A stretch of DNA of 64,000 nucleotides, from contig NZ_AXWQ01000006.1 in the NCBI RefSeq assembly GCF_000482745.1, positions 124,001 through 188,000 on the forward strand, in the 5' to 3' direction. The stretch comes from Oleidesulfovibrio alaskensis DSM 16109 (GTDB taxonomy: Bacteria; Desulfobacterota; Desulfovibrionia; Desulfovibrionales; Desulfovibrionaceae). The position numbers and the translations under genes are program-made. Below are positions 35,853 through 44,104 of this stretch, one piece after another. Under the pieces are notes generated by a model. It was not told where the DNA came from. It saw only the letters and a list, made by a program, of their open reading frames with translations, and ran no database searches. How positions within the stretch are numbered: the stretch's first letter is position 1; the number at the start of each line of letters is the position of its first letter.

Positions 35853-36191
35853 CAGCACGGCGGACAGCACGGCGGACGGCATCTCCTGCCCCCTGCCTGC
35901 TCCCGGTTCCGGCAAAGCCCCGCATAGCTCTTGTGTATACTTTTTTCTGTCAGCGCCATATGCCGCATAACGCATTAAAGCAGCATGTTACATAGCAAAC
36001 TCCAGACAATGCCCAACAGAACCGGCAAAAAATATAAAAATAAATACAGAAAAAGTTTGACAGCTCCGAAAATTCGACATAAACATTGCACTTCAGTTTA
36101 TACAGAGTGCTTTTCCGCAAGGGAAAGTGCGCCCCTTCCCCACTAGCATTTGCTTTTTTCCGGGGATGATTTCATTTCGGAGTTTTTAGTT
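35853..36191 (+). other. Intergenic region and long 5' leader of the RRM gene
   Basis: The first 30 bases carry a tandem GACAGCACGGCG-like repeat. An A/T-rich block follows that holds the promoter at 36057-36085, and then a roughly 105-base leader. The leader contains a GCACT/AGTGC inverted repeat at about 36088-36110. No coding frame was supported here. Confidence 0.5.
36057..36085 (+). promoter_or_regulatory. Promoter of the RRM protein gene
   Basis: TTGACA at 36057-36062, a 17-base spacer and TAAACA at 36080-36085 lie about 105 bases before the TTG start. The resulting long leader resembles those of cold-inducible RNA-binding protein genes. Confidence 0.6.
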
Positions 36192-36455
36192 TTGACCAAG
36201 AATATCTATGTCGGCAACCTTTCGTGGGAATGCACTGATCAGGACCTTCACGCCCTTTTTGCAGATTTCGGCGACGTAACTTCCGCTCGCGTTATCTCTG
36301 ACCGTGAAACCGGCCGTTCGCGCGGCTTCGGCTTTGTGGAAATGGACGCCAACGGTGCCGCTCAGGCCATCGACTCCCTCAACGCTTCCAGCTTTCAGGG
36401 CCGCAACCTCAAAGTAAACGAGGCTCAGCCCCGTGAGCGCCGTCCCCGCTACTAA
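36192..36455 (+). CDS. RRM-domain RNA-binding protein
   Basis: An 87-residue single RNA recognition motif. RNP2 is IYVGNL and RNP1 is SRGFGFVEM, with LHALFADFGDVTSARV between them and a short Arg-rich tail ending in RERRPRY. Such small proteins in bacteria bind RNA, often at low temperature. No ATG lies near the conserved N-terminus. The TTG at 36192 gives the normal MTKNIYVGN start and has a CGGAG site 10 bases upstream, so a TTG start is proposed. Confidence 0.9.
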   Translation: MTKNIYVGNLSWECTDQDLHALFADFGDVTSARVISDRETGRSRGFGFVEMDANGAAQAIDSLNASSFQGRNLKVNEAQPRERRPRY

Positions 36456-36485
36456 GCTTTAGCAGCGAGAGACTGTCTCGAATTC

Positions 36486-36511
36486 AAAGGCCGCATACGC
36501 GGCCTTTTTTT
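36486..36511 (+). terminator. Rho-independent terminator of the RRM gene
   Basis: A nine-base-pair stem AAAGGCCGC/GCGGCCTTT with loop ATAC is followed by more T. Confidence 0.9.
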
Positions 36512-36958
36512 ATGTCTGCCATACGGCGGCTGTACAGCAAAGCGCATCCGGCGACAGCTTGGTGTTGCTGCCGGATATCTGCCGGATATCTGCCGGATAT
36601 CTGGCGGACCTGCCGCAAAACTGCCGGACTTTTGCTGAAAACTAATTTATTTCAGCAGGACAACTTCAGTACTATTTTTTCCCTGCAGCCTGAGCAACCA
36701 TAAGCAGCGCCTCACGGCTGCAGCTTCATTCGCACAGGACGCGCGGCCGCAGCCGGAGCACAACCGGTCAGCACCCCGCAGCCTTTCGCAACAAAACTGA
36801 TGACAAGTTATCCGCAGGAACAGCCGTGCGACCGCATCTGCCGCCCCTGTTCCTCCTGCAGAAGCGCGGAGCAGAGGCTGAAAGCGCCTTCACGCCGCAG
36901 GCACACACAAAAAACAGCCGCGGCATGCAAGCATCACCCCCGCCGGACTGCCGACGGT
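36512..36958. other. Gene-free region
   Basis: No supported coding frame was found in these 447 bases. They hold an 11-base tandem repeat (36570-36602), a GCTGAAA/TTTCAGC hairpin at 36634-36656 in an A/T-rich stretch, and otherwise featureless G/C-rich sequence. Confidence 0.5.
36570..36602. repeat. Three tandem copies of an 11-base unit
   Basis: Three perfect adjacent copies of GCCGGATATCT are followed by a partial fourth (GGCGGA). Each unit contains GATATC, so the array is also a series of small palindromes. Confidence 0.9.
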
Positions 36959-37462
36959 TCAAACCGCGGGGGGCGCATCTGCGTCGCACAGCTTTGTCAT
37001 GGGCGTATGGCGGATTCCGTCGCGCTCCTGTTCCGGCCCGTCGGCTATGAATCCCAGCCTTGCGTACACGGGCACGGCATTGGGTGAAGAGTTAACGGTA
37101 AGCCGCCGGACGGTTCCGTTAAGCGCACGGCATTCTTCAAGAGCCGCGTCCAGCAGCCTGCGGGCAATGCCCCTGCGCTGCCACCGCGCGGCAGTAAACA
37201 GCATGACCACATGCCCACAGGCCCGCATTTCAATAATACCGGCCAGTTCATCCCCCATATACGCCACAAAAACCATTCCGCCGTCGGCTATGCGCCCCTG
37301 CAGCACATCAGGCTGCACAAAGGTATGAAAGTGCGCGGCGCCTGCGGCACAATATTCCGGCGCCACAAACTCATCAAAAACTTCGGCAATCAATGCGCAC
37401 ACAGCCCCGGCTTCGTGTGGCCGCATCATGCGCACGACAGGTGTTTGCGTGGTCTTCTGCAT
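36959..37462 (-). CDS. GNAT family N-acetyltransferase
   Basis: A 167-residue protein with the GNAT order. The early VVRMMRPHEAGAVCALIAEVFDE is followed by MVFVAYMGDELAGIIEMR (central strand) and LFTAARWQRRGIARRLLDAAL, the acetyl-CoA-binding RxxGIA loop. A late VNSSPNAVPVYARLGF is typical of family members that acetylate amines. Substrate unknown. It lies 99 bases downstream of the EamA exporter gene on the same strand. Confidence 0.88.
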   Translation of the reverse strand: MQKTTQTPVVRMMRPHEAGAVCALIAEVFDEFVAPEYCAAGAAHFHTFVQPDVLQGRIADGGMVFVAYMGDELAGIIEMRACGHVVMLFTAARWQRRGIARRLLDAALEECRALNGTVRRLTVNSSPNAVPVYARLGFIADGPEQERDGIRHTPMTKLCDADAPPAV

Positions 37463-37561
37463 TTCTTCAAGGCTCCTCTGCGGCCTTACGGCGGCACGAC
37501 CGGGTACTGTACACCCTGCAGGCAGCGTTTTGGCGTTCCGCAGCGACTGCCGCGCAGCACG

Positions 37562-38623
37562 TTATTTTTCCGGCGCGGTGCTCAGGCTGCCTGCCAGTTT
37601 CAATGCACGGCGGCGCTGCGCCGCGTTCTGGCCGGAAAGCCCCATCCATATGGCCACAATGGCCATGACAGCACCGGCGACCCCCAGCGGGCCGGTCGGT
37701 CGGTCAAAAAGCAGCACATCCCAGACAAACGAAAGCGTAGGTTGTGTCAGCATAACCAGACCGGCCACTGCTGCCGGCAGACCGGGCAGGCCGGAAGAAA
37801 GCAGCAGCCAGCCCACCCCCTGACACAGTACGCCGTATCCCAGAAGATACATGCCGTTCACCGTATCCGGAATGGCGAAGGATGCCCCCTGCAACAGAGT
37901 GCTGACTCCGCAGGCAGCCGCGGTGCACAGCGAAACCAGCGCCATGTTCATCATAACCGGCATCCGGCAGGCCATGCGTTGTGAACGCCGCAACAGCAGA
38001 ATATACCCCGTGTACCATACGGCGGTCAGCAACCCCATTATCACACCCATGACAGTGCCTTCGGGCAGGTTGTCCACGTCCACCCCCACCAGCAGCCACA
38101 GACCGCAGACAGCCAGCGGCAGCGCCACCACAAGACGCAGTGAAAGCGCCTCGCGGAAAAAGACCGCTCCGGCAAAAGCCATGAAAAACACCTGAAAATT
38201 CCCGAGGATGGTGGCCAGTCCCGGCCCGATGTACAGGATGCTGCGGTGCCAGCATTCAAGGTCGAGCATAAAGAACACCCCTGCCCCCGCTATGGTGGCC
38301 AGCACCAGCGGTGACGTGCTCAGCCGTTCGCGGCGCCACAGAGCCACAGCCAGCAACGCCATGCCGCCGAAGAGCACTCTGTAGAACGCCGAAGCCGAGG
38401 GGGATGTTTCCAGCACATTCACGAACACGGCAGAAAAGCTGATCATCACAGCACCGGCCATCACACGCAGCAGCGCTTTCATATCAAGCTGATGCGCCGT
38501 TTCTCCTGCAGCCTGCGCGGCAGAACCCCGCAGGGCCGGAGCGCAGCCGCCTGTATCCGCTGTTTTGCCGCGTTCCGTGCCGGACGCAGAGCCATGCCTG
38601 TTTTCAGGGGATTGTGTACTCAT
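37562..38623 (-). CDS. EamA/DMT family exporter
   Basis: A 353-residue inner-membrane protein. After a hydrophilic N-terminal stretch of about 45 residues it has ten predicted membrane segments in two EamA repeats. The first begins at LLRVMAGAVMISFSAVFVNVL and contains FYRVLFGGMALL; the second begins near TVMGVIMGLLTAVWYTGYILL. Members export amino acids or metabolites. The substrate cannot be read from the sequence. A shorter start further into the protein is possible because the first 45 residues are poorly conserved in such transporters. Confidence 0.85.
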   Translation of the reverse strand: MSTQSPENRHGSASGTERGKTADTGGCAPALRGSAAQAAGETAHQLDMKALLRVMAGAVMISFSAVFVNVLETSPSASAFYRVLFGGMALLAVALWRRERLSTSPLVLATIAGAGVFFMLDLECWHRSILYIGPGLATILGNFQVFFMAFAGAVFFREALSLRLVVALPLAVCGLWLLVGVDVDNLPEGTVMGVIMGLLTAVWYTGYILLLRRSQRMACRMPVMMNMALVSLCTAAACGVSTLLQGASFAIPDTVNGMYLLGYGVLCQGVGWLLLSSGLPGLPAAVAGLVMLTQPTLSFVWDVLLFDRPTGPLGVAGAVMAIVAIWMGLSGQNAAQRRRALKLAGSLSTAPEK

Positions 38624-39023
38624 TCACCCGTGATAGCCCGAGCACTCTTTTCTGGCAATGCCAAACGGCCGGCCCATACCCAGCCATGCCTAACCACCCC
38701 AAGGGCGGAAAAAAGCAGTACACCGCCGGTCACCGCCCCGAAAACAGAGCGGCTGCACAGCGCAAAAAAGCGTGACAACCGCAAGACACACGGTTGCGCA
38801 GACCGGCAAAAAGTGCGAACAGTTGCGCAAATCAAGATGCAACACCATGACAGAACAGTAAGAAAAGAAACACAGGAAGAGACGGCAGGCACATATGACG
38901 ATGCGCCGGACAGCTGTGCCCGCAAGGATGCCGCAGGTGCAAAGCCTTGCGGCCGTAGTTGTGCAGAAAGCCCCCGGCACGGCAGTGCCGCATACGGGCA
39001 AAGCCGTCAAAAAAGCGGGACGC
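38624..39023. other. Gene-free region
   Basis: These 400 bases between the EamA gene and the 5'-nucleotidase gene contain no frame I can support. A 101-codon minus-strand frame (38620-38925) ends with an ATGA overlap onto the EamA start, but it is rich in scattered cysteines and has no ribosome site. No clear promoter or terminator was seen. Confidence 0.4.
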
Positions 39024-40007
39024 TCATTCTGTACGGGGGCAACCCTCTCCGCCGTCACCGGCAGGGGGTATCACATCGTCGCTGCTGTTGGCCACGCCGA
39101 AGGGAATGTGCACAGCGGGCAACACACGCGATGCCAGTTCAAGATGAGACTTCTGGTCATCAAAGAAAATATGCGGACGCAGCACTTCCAGTACCCGGCG
39201 TTTTTCAATACCGCCCAGAAAAAAAGCCTCGTTGACCACTATTCCCCAGCTGCGCATGGTGTTTATCACCCGTTCATGCGCGGGGGCATTGCGCGCCGTG
39301 GCAATGGCAATACGCAGCCGCGGTCTGTATTCCGGATCACTGCGCTGTTTTTCGCGCTCGCGCTGCTGGACCTGTGACAACTTGCTCAGAAAACCGGCCA
39401 GAGGTCCCCGCTTCAGCGGCACGGCTGCAAGCTTTGTCTCGTAGGCATGAAAGGCTTCCAGATCATGGTCGCGCTTAAAAACGCTTTCCGATTCGTCGTC
39501 CGCCAGCACGCCGTCAAAGTCAAAGGCAATACGCAGTTCGTGGTCGGCATCATCGTCATTGAAAGCGGACTCAAGCACCTGACCGGCAGGATACCCCGCC
39601 GCAATGGCTTCGCGCACATCGGTTTCGTTGGCGGAAAGAAAAAGACTTATCTCCAGCGCGGGAATGTATGCATGCGGCGGCTTGCCCTGCAGAAAAACCG
39701 CCCGCGTGATGCCCAGCCCGTGACTGGCGATGGACTCCATCACCCGCATGCCGGTGTCAGGGTCGTTCCGCGACAGCAGCACAACCTCCACCGGCGGGTC
39801 CTGAGGATTGAGCGCATTGAGCGAAAGAAGACGCCTGATGAACGGAAACGCCACCCCCGGCCGCAGCGGCTCGTGCTGTTTATCGCGCTGATACTGCCGG
39901 TATGCGGTTTCGCCGTGACGACGGAACACCGCGTCGGATTCTTCCAGATCAAACAACGCGCTGGACGCCAGCCCGACCACCAGTCTGTCTTTCAGCTCAT
40001 AGGCCAT
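39024..40007 (-). CDS. Cytosolic 5'-nucleotidase (cN-I-like)
   Basis: A 327-residue protein of the 5-nucleotidase family (PF06189 type) best known from animal cytosolic 5'-nucleotidase I. Visible are LVVGLASSALFDLEESD at the start, FPFIRRLLSLN, VVLLSRNDPDTG, the HAD-like nucleophile region LRIAFDFDGVLADDESE near 158-174, and IAIATARNAPAHERVI and PHIFFDDQKSHL in the second half. It dephosphorylates nucleoside monophosphates in the cytoplasm. Bacterial members are fairly rare. It starts 13 bases downstream of nothing coding on its strand except the GGDEF/TPR gene to its right. Confidence 0.8.
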   Translation of the reverse strand: MAYELKDRLVVGLASSALFDLEESDAVFRRHGETAYRQYQRDKQHEPLRPGVAFPFIRRLLSLNALNPQDPPVEVVLLSRNDPDTGMRVMESIASHGLGITRAVFLQGKPPHAYIPALEISLFLSANETDVREAIAAGYPAGQVLESAFNDDDADHELRIAFDFDGVLADDESESVFKRDHDLEAFHAYETKLAAVPLKRGPLAGFLSKLSQVQQREREKQRSDPEYRPRLRIAIATARNAPAHERVINTMRSWGIVVNEAFFLGGIEKRRVLEVLRPHIFFDDQKSHLELASRVLPAVHIPFGVANSSDDVIPPAGDGGEGCPRTE

Positions 40008-40019
40008 GTGTCATTGCCC

Positions 40020-42527
40020 CTACAGCCCGGCGGCCCGGCTGAGTGCTTCTGCTGCTTCGCGCTGCCTTCCTGTGGCTTCCAGAGCACGGGCCAGATCCAG
40101 CCAGCCGGCTTTCAGTTCAGGCCGCAGGGCCACGGCCTGACGTGCCAGCACCGATGCGACTTCCGGATCATCTCCGCCTTCCAGATACAGCCGCGCCAGC
40201 AACTGCAGCGAAATGGCGTCCTGCGGATTATGGATAAGAGCCTGATGCAGGTGTTCACGGGCCTCATCGGGGCGGCCCTGACGCATGCATAGCCGCGCAA
40301 GGTTGCGCCACGTAAGCGCCTGCGCGCCGTCCAGTCTGGCCGCCCTGTTGTAATACTGCCGCGCCGGACCGAATTTCTTTTCCTGCTCTGCCATCTGCCC
40401 CAGACGCAACAGGGCAAAAACGTGCTCTTTATCGTATTTCAGACATTTGCGGTAATATTGTCTGGCTTCGTCATATTCGCCCATGTTCTGACACACATGC
40501 CCCAGATTATACAGTGTCATCACATCGCGCCTGTCGCGCTGCAACGCCTCGCCGAAAAGCCTGCGCGCCTCGGAGTGTCTGCCCAGACCGGCCATGCACA
40601 CCCCGAGAGAATTCCATGCCATGGTATTATTCTCATCGGCCAGCAGCGCCAGCTTGTACTCTTCGATGGCGGCAAAGGTATCGCCCTGACTGAACAGCTT
40701 GTCGGCACTGATGTTAAGCGCCCATGTATCGATGACGCCCACACGGGGCTTTTCCATCAGCATGGCGTATTCCAGTGCCTTCTGGCAGTTTTCCAGACTG
40801 TCCGGCTTGCGGAAATTAAGGTAGGGATGCCGCGCAATACCCACGGCTGCTTCGATATGCAGCTTGCGCTCCAGATGCTCGCACAGTTCAGTGTAGCAGT
40901 CGTACACCTTGTCCACCGGCACATCAGGATGAAAATGGATGAGACTGTTCAGACCGTATCGCCCGCCGAACGAAACGGCATCGCCGCCTGCGGGCTGCAG
41001 CTCGGCCAGACGGGCCCTGCATGCCTCGGCAGCCTGAGCCATCAGCTGTTCGGCGTGGGGCGAGCGGTCGCCATGCTGCCGCGATTCGCCTGTAAGGCGC
41101 ATAAGAGCCAGCGTGTAGCCGGAACACAGGTCTCTGTCGCGTGTCCAGCGGGCCAGAAAATCCCTGTGCCGCAGCAGTCCGGTAAGCGGGTCGGCCGAAG
41201 CCGCCGCACCATCGTCAGACACCGCTCCCGCAGCCGACACGTCTTTATCTTCCGGCAGCAGCGTCAGGCGGTCGCCCTGTGCTATGCTCCATGCAGGGTC
41301 GCCCAGATGCATCACCTCGGCCAGCGAACTGTTTTCACGCACTTCCATGATCACCAGCTCGCCCTTGTACATAAGGGTGTGTTCCTGCCGCGCTCCGGAG
41401 GGCAGAGGAGGCACCGCGGGATCAACCGACGGTGCCGCGGGTTTTTCATCCTGCGCGCCGGACACGCCCGCCCCGCCGGATATGCCCGATGTGTGACGCA
41501 CATGGCTCCATATGGAAAAACGCTGGCCTTCCCGCGCATCCATGGCTGCCCCCAGACTGATGACCACCCTGTTCATGGGCAGCACTTCCTGCACCCTGCC
41601 GCCTTCGGCCAGTATCCGGCCAAACCCCATGACCTGCTGCATGGTGCCTGGCGCATCCTCCACCGCCACCGAAGCGGCCGTGCGCGCCTTGCGCAGCAGC
41701 ATGCGGGCCTGCTCGGCCTCGGGGCGTTCAAACTGCGCTCCGTTCATATCCTGCGGATAGTTGGCAAACCCCGCCGCCACGCTTACGCCTATCTCCTCGT
41801 CACGCAGCTCGTGCAGCAGCGAAACGGCGCGCAGTTTGCGCACAGCTTCCGCCGCCACCTTGCGGCATACCCGCGGCGTGGCCGTGGGCAAAAAAACAGC
41901 CATCTCACTGTCACCGGTACGCGCGGCAAAAGCCTGCTCCGGCACCACGGCCTGCAGTTCGTCCGCCAGCAGGGCGCACAGCTGCTCGGCAAACAGATAC
42001 CCGCAATCGCGCACAACGGCAGGCATGGAACTGAAACGGAGCACAACCAGCCCCATGCACGCACGGTGCCCCAGCGTGGCCACATCGCACCGGCTGTCTG
42101 CACCGGGGCGGAAGCACTCGCGGATAAGCCCCACCTCGCGCGCGGCCACATCCAGCATATAAGGCAACGATGCAAGTCCGGTGGACGGGTCTGTGATGCT
42201 CATCTTGTACAGCAGCAGATTTTCCAGACACAGTGTGGCAACGGCGGGATACGCCGCCAGCAACGTGCGTGCCGGTCTGCCGCCCACGCCGCGCGCCACA
42301 AAAATTCCCAGCAGCTCTCCTTTGAGAATGAGCGGAATCAGCAGCTTGCGGTCCTGCGGCTCCCATACGGCTTCCGGGGCAACCGGAGTACGGGGAAAAA
42401 AAAGACTGTATGACTTGAAGGAGATAACCCGCGAAAGGGAATCGCGAAGCAGATTCTCGTACCTGATGAGGTCACGGCGGGTGAGCCTGATGCGTGTTTC
42501 TTCATGAAAAGGCGTATGGGGGTTCAT
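40020..42527 (-). CDS. Protein with two degenerate GGDEF domains and C-terminal TPR repeats
   Basis: About 835 residues. The N-terminal part is a GAF-like region (LLIPLILKGELLGIFVARG). A first GGDEF-like domain follows (SITDPSTGLASLPYML), in which the GGDEF site is degenerate (ARTGDSEMAVFLP). A linker with AMDAREGQRFSIW leads to a second GGDEF-like domain (SADPLTGLLRHRDFLARW) without a recognisable active site. The last 200 residues are about six TPR units (AWNSLGVCMAGLGRHSEA, TLYNLGHVCQNMGEYDEA). It is unlikely to make c-di-GMP and is probably a scaffold or sensor. The start at 42527 is uncertain because no strong ribosome site was found. Confidence 0.75.
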   Translation of the reverse strand: MNPHTPFHEETRIRLTRRDLIRYENLLRDSLSRVISFKSYSLFFPRTPVAPEAVWEPQDRKLLIPLILKGELLGIFVARGVGGRPARTLLAAYPAVATLCLENLLLYKMSITDPSTGLASLPYMLDVAAREVGLIRECFRPGADSRCDVATLGHRACMGLVVLRFSSMPAVVRDCGYLFAEQLCALLADELQAVVPEQAFAARTGDSEMAVFLPTATPRVCRKVAAEAVRKLRAVSLLHELRDEEIGVSVAAGFANYPQDMNGAQFERPEAEQARMLLRKARTAASVAVEDAPGTMQQVMGFGRILAEGGRVQEVLPMNRVVISLGAAMDAREGQRFSIWSHVRHTSGISGGAGVSGAQDEKPAAPSVDPAVPPLPSGARQEHTLMYKGELVIMEVRENSSLAEVMHLGDPAWSIAQGDRLTLLPEDKDVSAAGAVSDDGAAASADPLTGLLRHRDFLARWTRDRDLCSGYTLALMRLTGESRQHGDRSPHAEQLMAQAAEACRARLAELQPAGGDAVSFGGRYGLNSLIHFHPDVPVDKVYDCYTELCEHLERKLHIEAAVGIARHPYLNFRKPDSLENCQKALEYAMLMEKPRVGVIDTWALNISADKLFSQGDTFAAIEEYKLALLADENNTMAWNSLGVCMAGLGRHSEARRLFGEALQRDRRDVMTLYNLGHVCQNMGEYDEARQYYRKCLKYDKEHVFALLRLGQMAEQEKKFGPARQYYNRAARLDGAQALTWRNLARLCMRQGRPDEAREHLHQALIHNPQDAISLQLLARLYLEGGDDPEVASVLARQAVALRPELKAGWLDLARALEATGRQREAAEALSRAAGL

Positions 42528-42647
42528 GGGCAGCATGTATACATTGCCCGCCGCACTTTGGGAAGAGAGCCGCACCTTGAAAGCCCGGCGGCCTTGGTAT
42601 ACTGTGCTACAACGCATCATACTGCAACCAACGGAGATCGTTTAAAT

Positions 42648-43181
42648 ATGCTTACAGAAAACCCCGTTCTGCAGGCCATCCGCCAGCGGCGCAGCATCCG
42701 GCGTTATACGGACGAGGCAGTTTCGGACGAAGCCGTGCGGCTGATTCTGGAGGCGGGCATATGGGCGCCCAGCGGACTGAACAACCAGCCCTGCCGTTTT
42801 CTTGTCATCCGCGCCGACGACCCCCGCTGCGACATACTTGCCGCGCACACCCGGTACGGACATATTGTGCGCGGGGCAAAAGTGATTATTCTGGTCTTTC
42901 TGGACAGGGAAGCCATGTACAACGAGGTCAAGGACCATCAAGCAGCCGGAGCCGCCGTCCAGAACATGCTGCTGGCAGCGCACGCGCTGCAGCTCGGGGC
43001 CGTATGGCTGGGTGAGATTATCAATCAGGCAGCCACGCTGCTGCCCGCGCTGGGGCTTGATCCCGCCAGACTGTCTTTTGAAGCGGCCATAGCCGCCGGT
43101 CACCCCGCGCAGAACGGATCATCATCGCGCAGACCGCTGGCCGAACTTTTGCTGGAAGAACCTTTTCCCCAACCCGAATAA
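42648..43181 (+). CDS. Nitroreductase family protein
   Basis: A 177-residue flavoprotein. The N-terminal VLQAIRQRRSIRRYTDEAV carries the FMN phosphate-binding Arg/Ser residues, followed by GIWAPSGLNNQPCRFLVI, GAAVQNMLLAAHALQLGAVWLGEI and IAAGHPAQ. It likely reduces quinones, nitro compounds or similar with NAD(P)H. The ATG at 42648 has a GGAG site 12 bases upstream. It opens a tightly spaced plus-strand run with the MBL-fold, selenoprotein, flavoprotein and comF genes. Confidence 0.9.
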   Translation: MLTENPVLQAIRQRRSIRRYTDEAVSDEAVRLILEAGIWAPSGLNNQPCRFLVIRADDPRCDILAAHTRYGHIVRGAKVIILVFLDREAMYNEVKDHQAAGAAVQNMLLAAHALQLGAVWLGEIINQAATLLPALGLDPARLSFEAAIAAGHPAQNGSSSRRPLAELLLEEPFPQPE

Positions 43182-43193
43182 AACGAGACCGTC

Positions 43194-43820
43194 ATGACCA
43201 TACGCACATTTCCCATCGGACCGCTGGAAACGAACTGCCACATATTGTCCCATCAGGGGCAGGCTCTTGCAGTGGACCCCGGCGGCGATCCCGCACAGCT
43301 GCTGGAATACTGCACAGAAAAATCACTGCAGCTTAAGCATATTCTGCTGACCCACCTGCATTTTGACCACCTGTACGGCGTGGCGGCACTGGCAGAGCGC
43401 ACCGGCGCACAGGTTTCCGCCAACAACGCGGATGCCTATCTGATGCAGACAGAACTGGGCAAGGGGGGCATGTTCGGGTTCCCCCGTGTGCAGCCGTTTG
43501 ATTTCACGGCGCTGGAGGCAGGGGAACACACGTTCATAGGGCTTTCCTGCACCGTGCTGGAAACCCCCGGCCATACTCCGGGCAGCTTTTCCTTTTATTT
43601 TCCGCAGGCAGAAGCCGTCTTTGTGGGCGATCTGCTGTTCCATCGCTCCGTAGGGCGGACAGACTTTCCGGGCGGAGACTCTGCAACGCTGCTGAATTCG
43701 GTAAAAAAAGCCATTTTCAGTCTGCCGGACACCACCGTGGTCTACCCCGGACACGGCATAGAAACCACAGTGGGCGACGAAAAACTGAACAACCCGTTTT
43801 TTACCGAGTTCCGGAGATAG
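43194..43820 (+). CDS. MBL-fold hydrolase (glyoxalase II-like)
   Basis: A 208-residue metallo-beta-lactamase-fold protein. The metal motif is THLHFDHLYG near 54-63 (HxHxDH), preceded by NCHILSHQGQALAVDPGGD. LETPGHTPGSFSFYF, VFVGDLLFHRSVGRTDF and VVYPGHGIETTVGDEK follow, giving the full set of metal ligands. The fold and the GRTDF segment match the YcbL-type glyoxalase II subgroup. It begins 12 bases after the nitroreductase gene and ends 35 bases before the selenoprotein gene. Confidence 0.92.
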   Translation: MTIRTFPIGPLETNCHILSHQGQALAVDPGGDPAQLLEYCTEKSLQLKHILLTHLHFDHLYGVAALAERTGAQVSANNADAYLMQTELGKGGMFGFPRVQPFDFTALEAGEHTFIGLSCTVLETPGHTPGSFSFYFPQAEAVFVGDLLFHRSVGRTDFPGGDSATLLNSVKKAIFSLPDTTVVYPGHGIETTVGDEKLNNPFFTEFRR

Positions 43821-43855
43821 ATTAAACTGTAATTTCGTTGTAAGAGGACAAAAAT

Positions 43856-44077
43856 ATGCCCGAAGAACGCATTGACCTGCGTAACAAATGCTGAGGTGTC
43901 TCGCTGGAGATAAGTTGGTATCTCCGCTTTTCCCGCGCAGATTCGCTTGAAATTCTGCTGCGGCCCGACGGACGTCCTCATGCCGAACACGCCCTGACCA
44001 TTGAACCGCAATGGAAGTGCGCCTTCACCGAAGAAGGCGATATTCTTGTTGCGCGCTTTTCACGCGGAACACGCTGA
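43856..44077 (+). CDS. Small selenoprotein with in-frame UGA (Cys12-Sec13)
   Basis: A 73-residue protein if the TGA at 43892-43894 is read as selenocysteine. The ATG at 43856 has a good AGAGGA site. The first 12 codons give MPEERIDLRNKC, then Sec, then GVSLEISWYLRFSR and a further 46 codons to a normal TGA at 44075-44077. Both sides of the UGA are coding-like, and the frame continues to 27 bases before the next gene. A SECIS-type hairpin lies immediately after the UGA. The IDLRxxC start, the following helix-like stretch and the strand DSLEILLRPD resemble the TusA/SirA fold with the CPxP motif replaced by C-Sec-G-V; this family link is tentative. Neighbours are redox enzymes, so a thiol/selenol redox role is likely. 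Confidence 0.8.
43892..43927 (+). promoter_or_regulatory. Bacterial SECIS element
   Basis: After the UGA (43892-43894) a perfect seven-base-pair stem GGAGATA (43906-43912)/TATCTCC (43919-43925) closes a six-base loop AGTTGG. The loop begins 11 bases into the stem-loop region and 18 bases after the UGA. A G is present among the first two loop bases. These features fit the known bacterial SECIS rules and the spacing in E. coli fdhF. Confidence 0.78.
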
Positions 44078-44104
44078 CGCCGGTGGCAGGGTACCGGAGA
44101 CAAC

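Noticed and set aside
36570..36602. CRISPR-like array
   Set aside because: The units are 11 bases and directly adjacent with no spacers, so this is a simple tandem repeat.
38620..38925. A 101-codon minus-strand frame ending with an ATGA overlap onto the EamA gene
   Set aside because: It is cysteine-rich with irregular composition, has no ribosome site and no recognisable domain; the overlap is probably chance.
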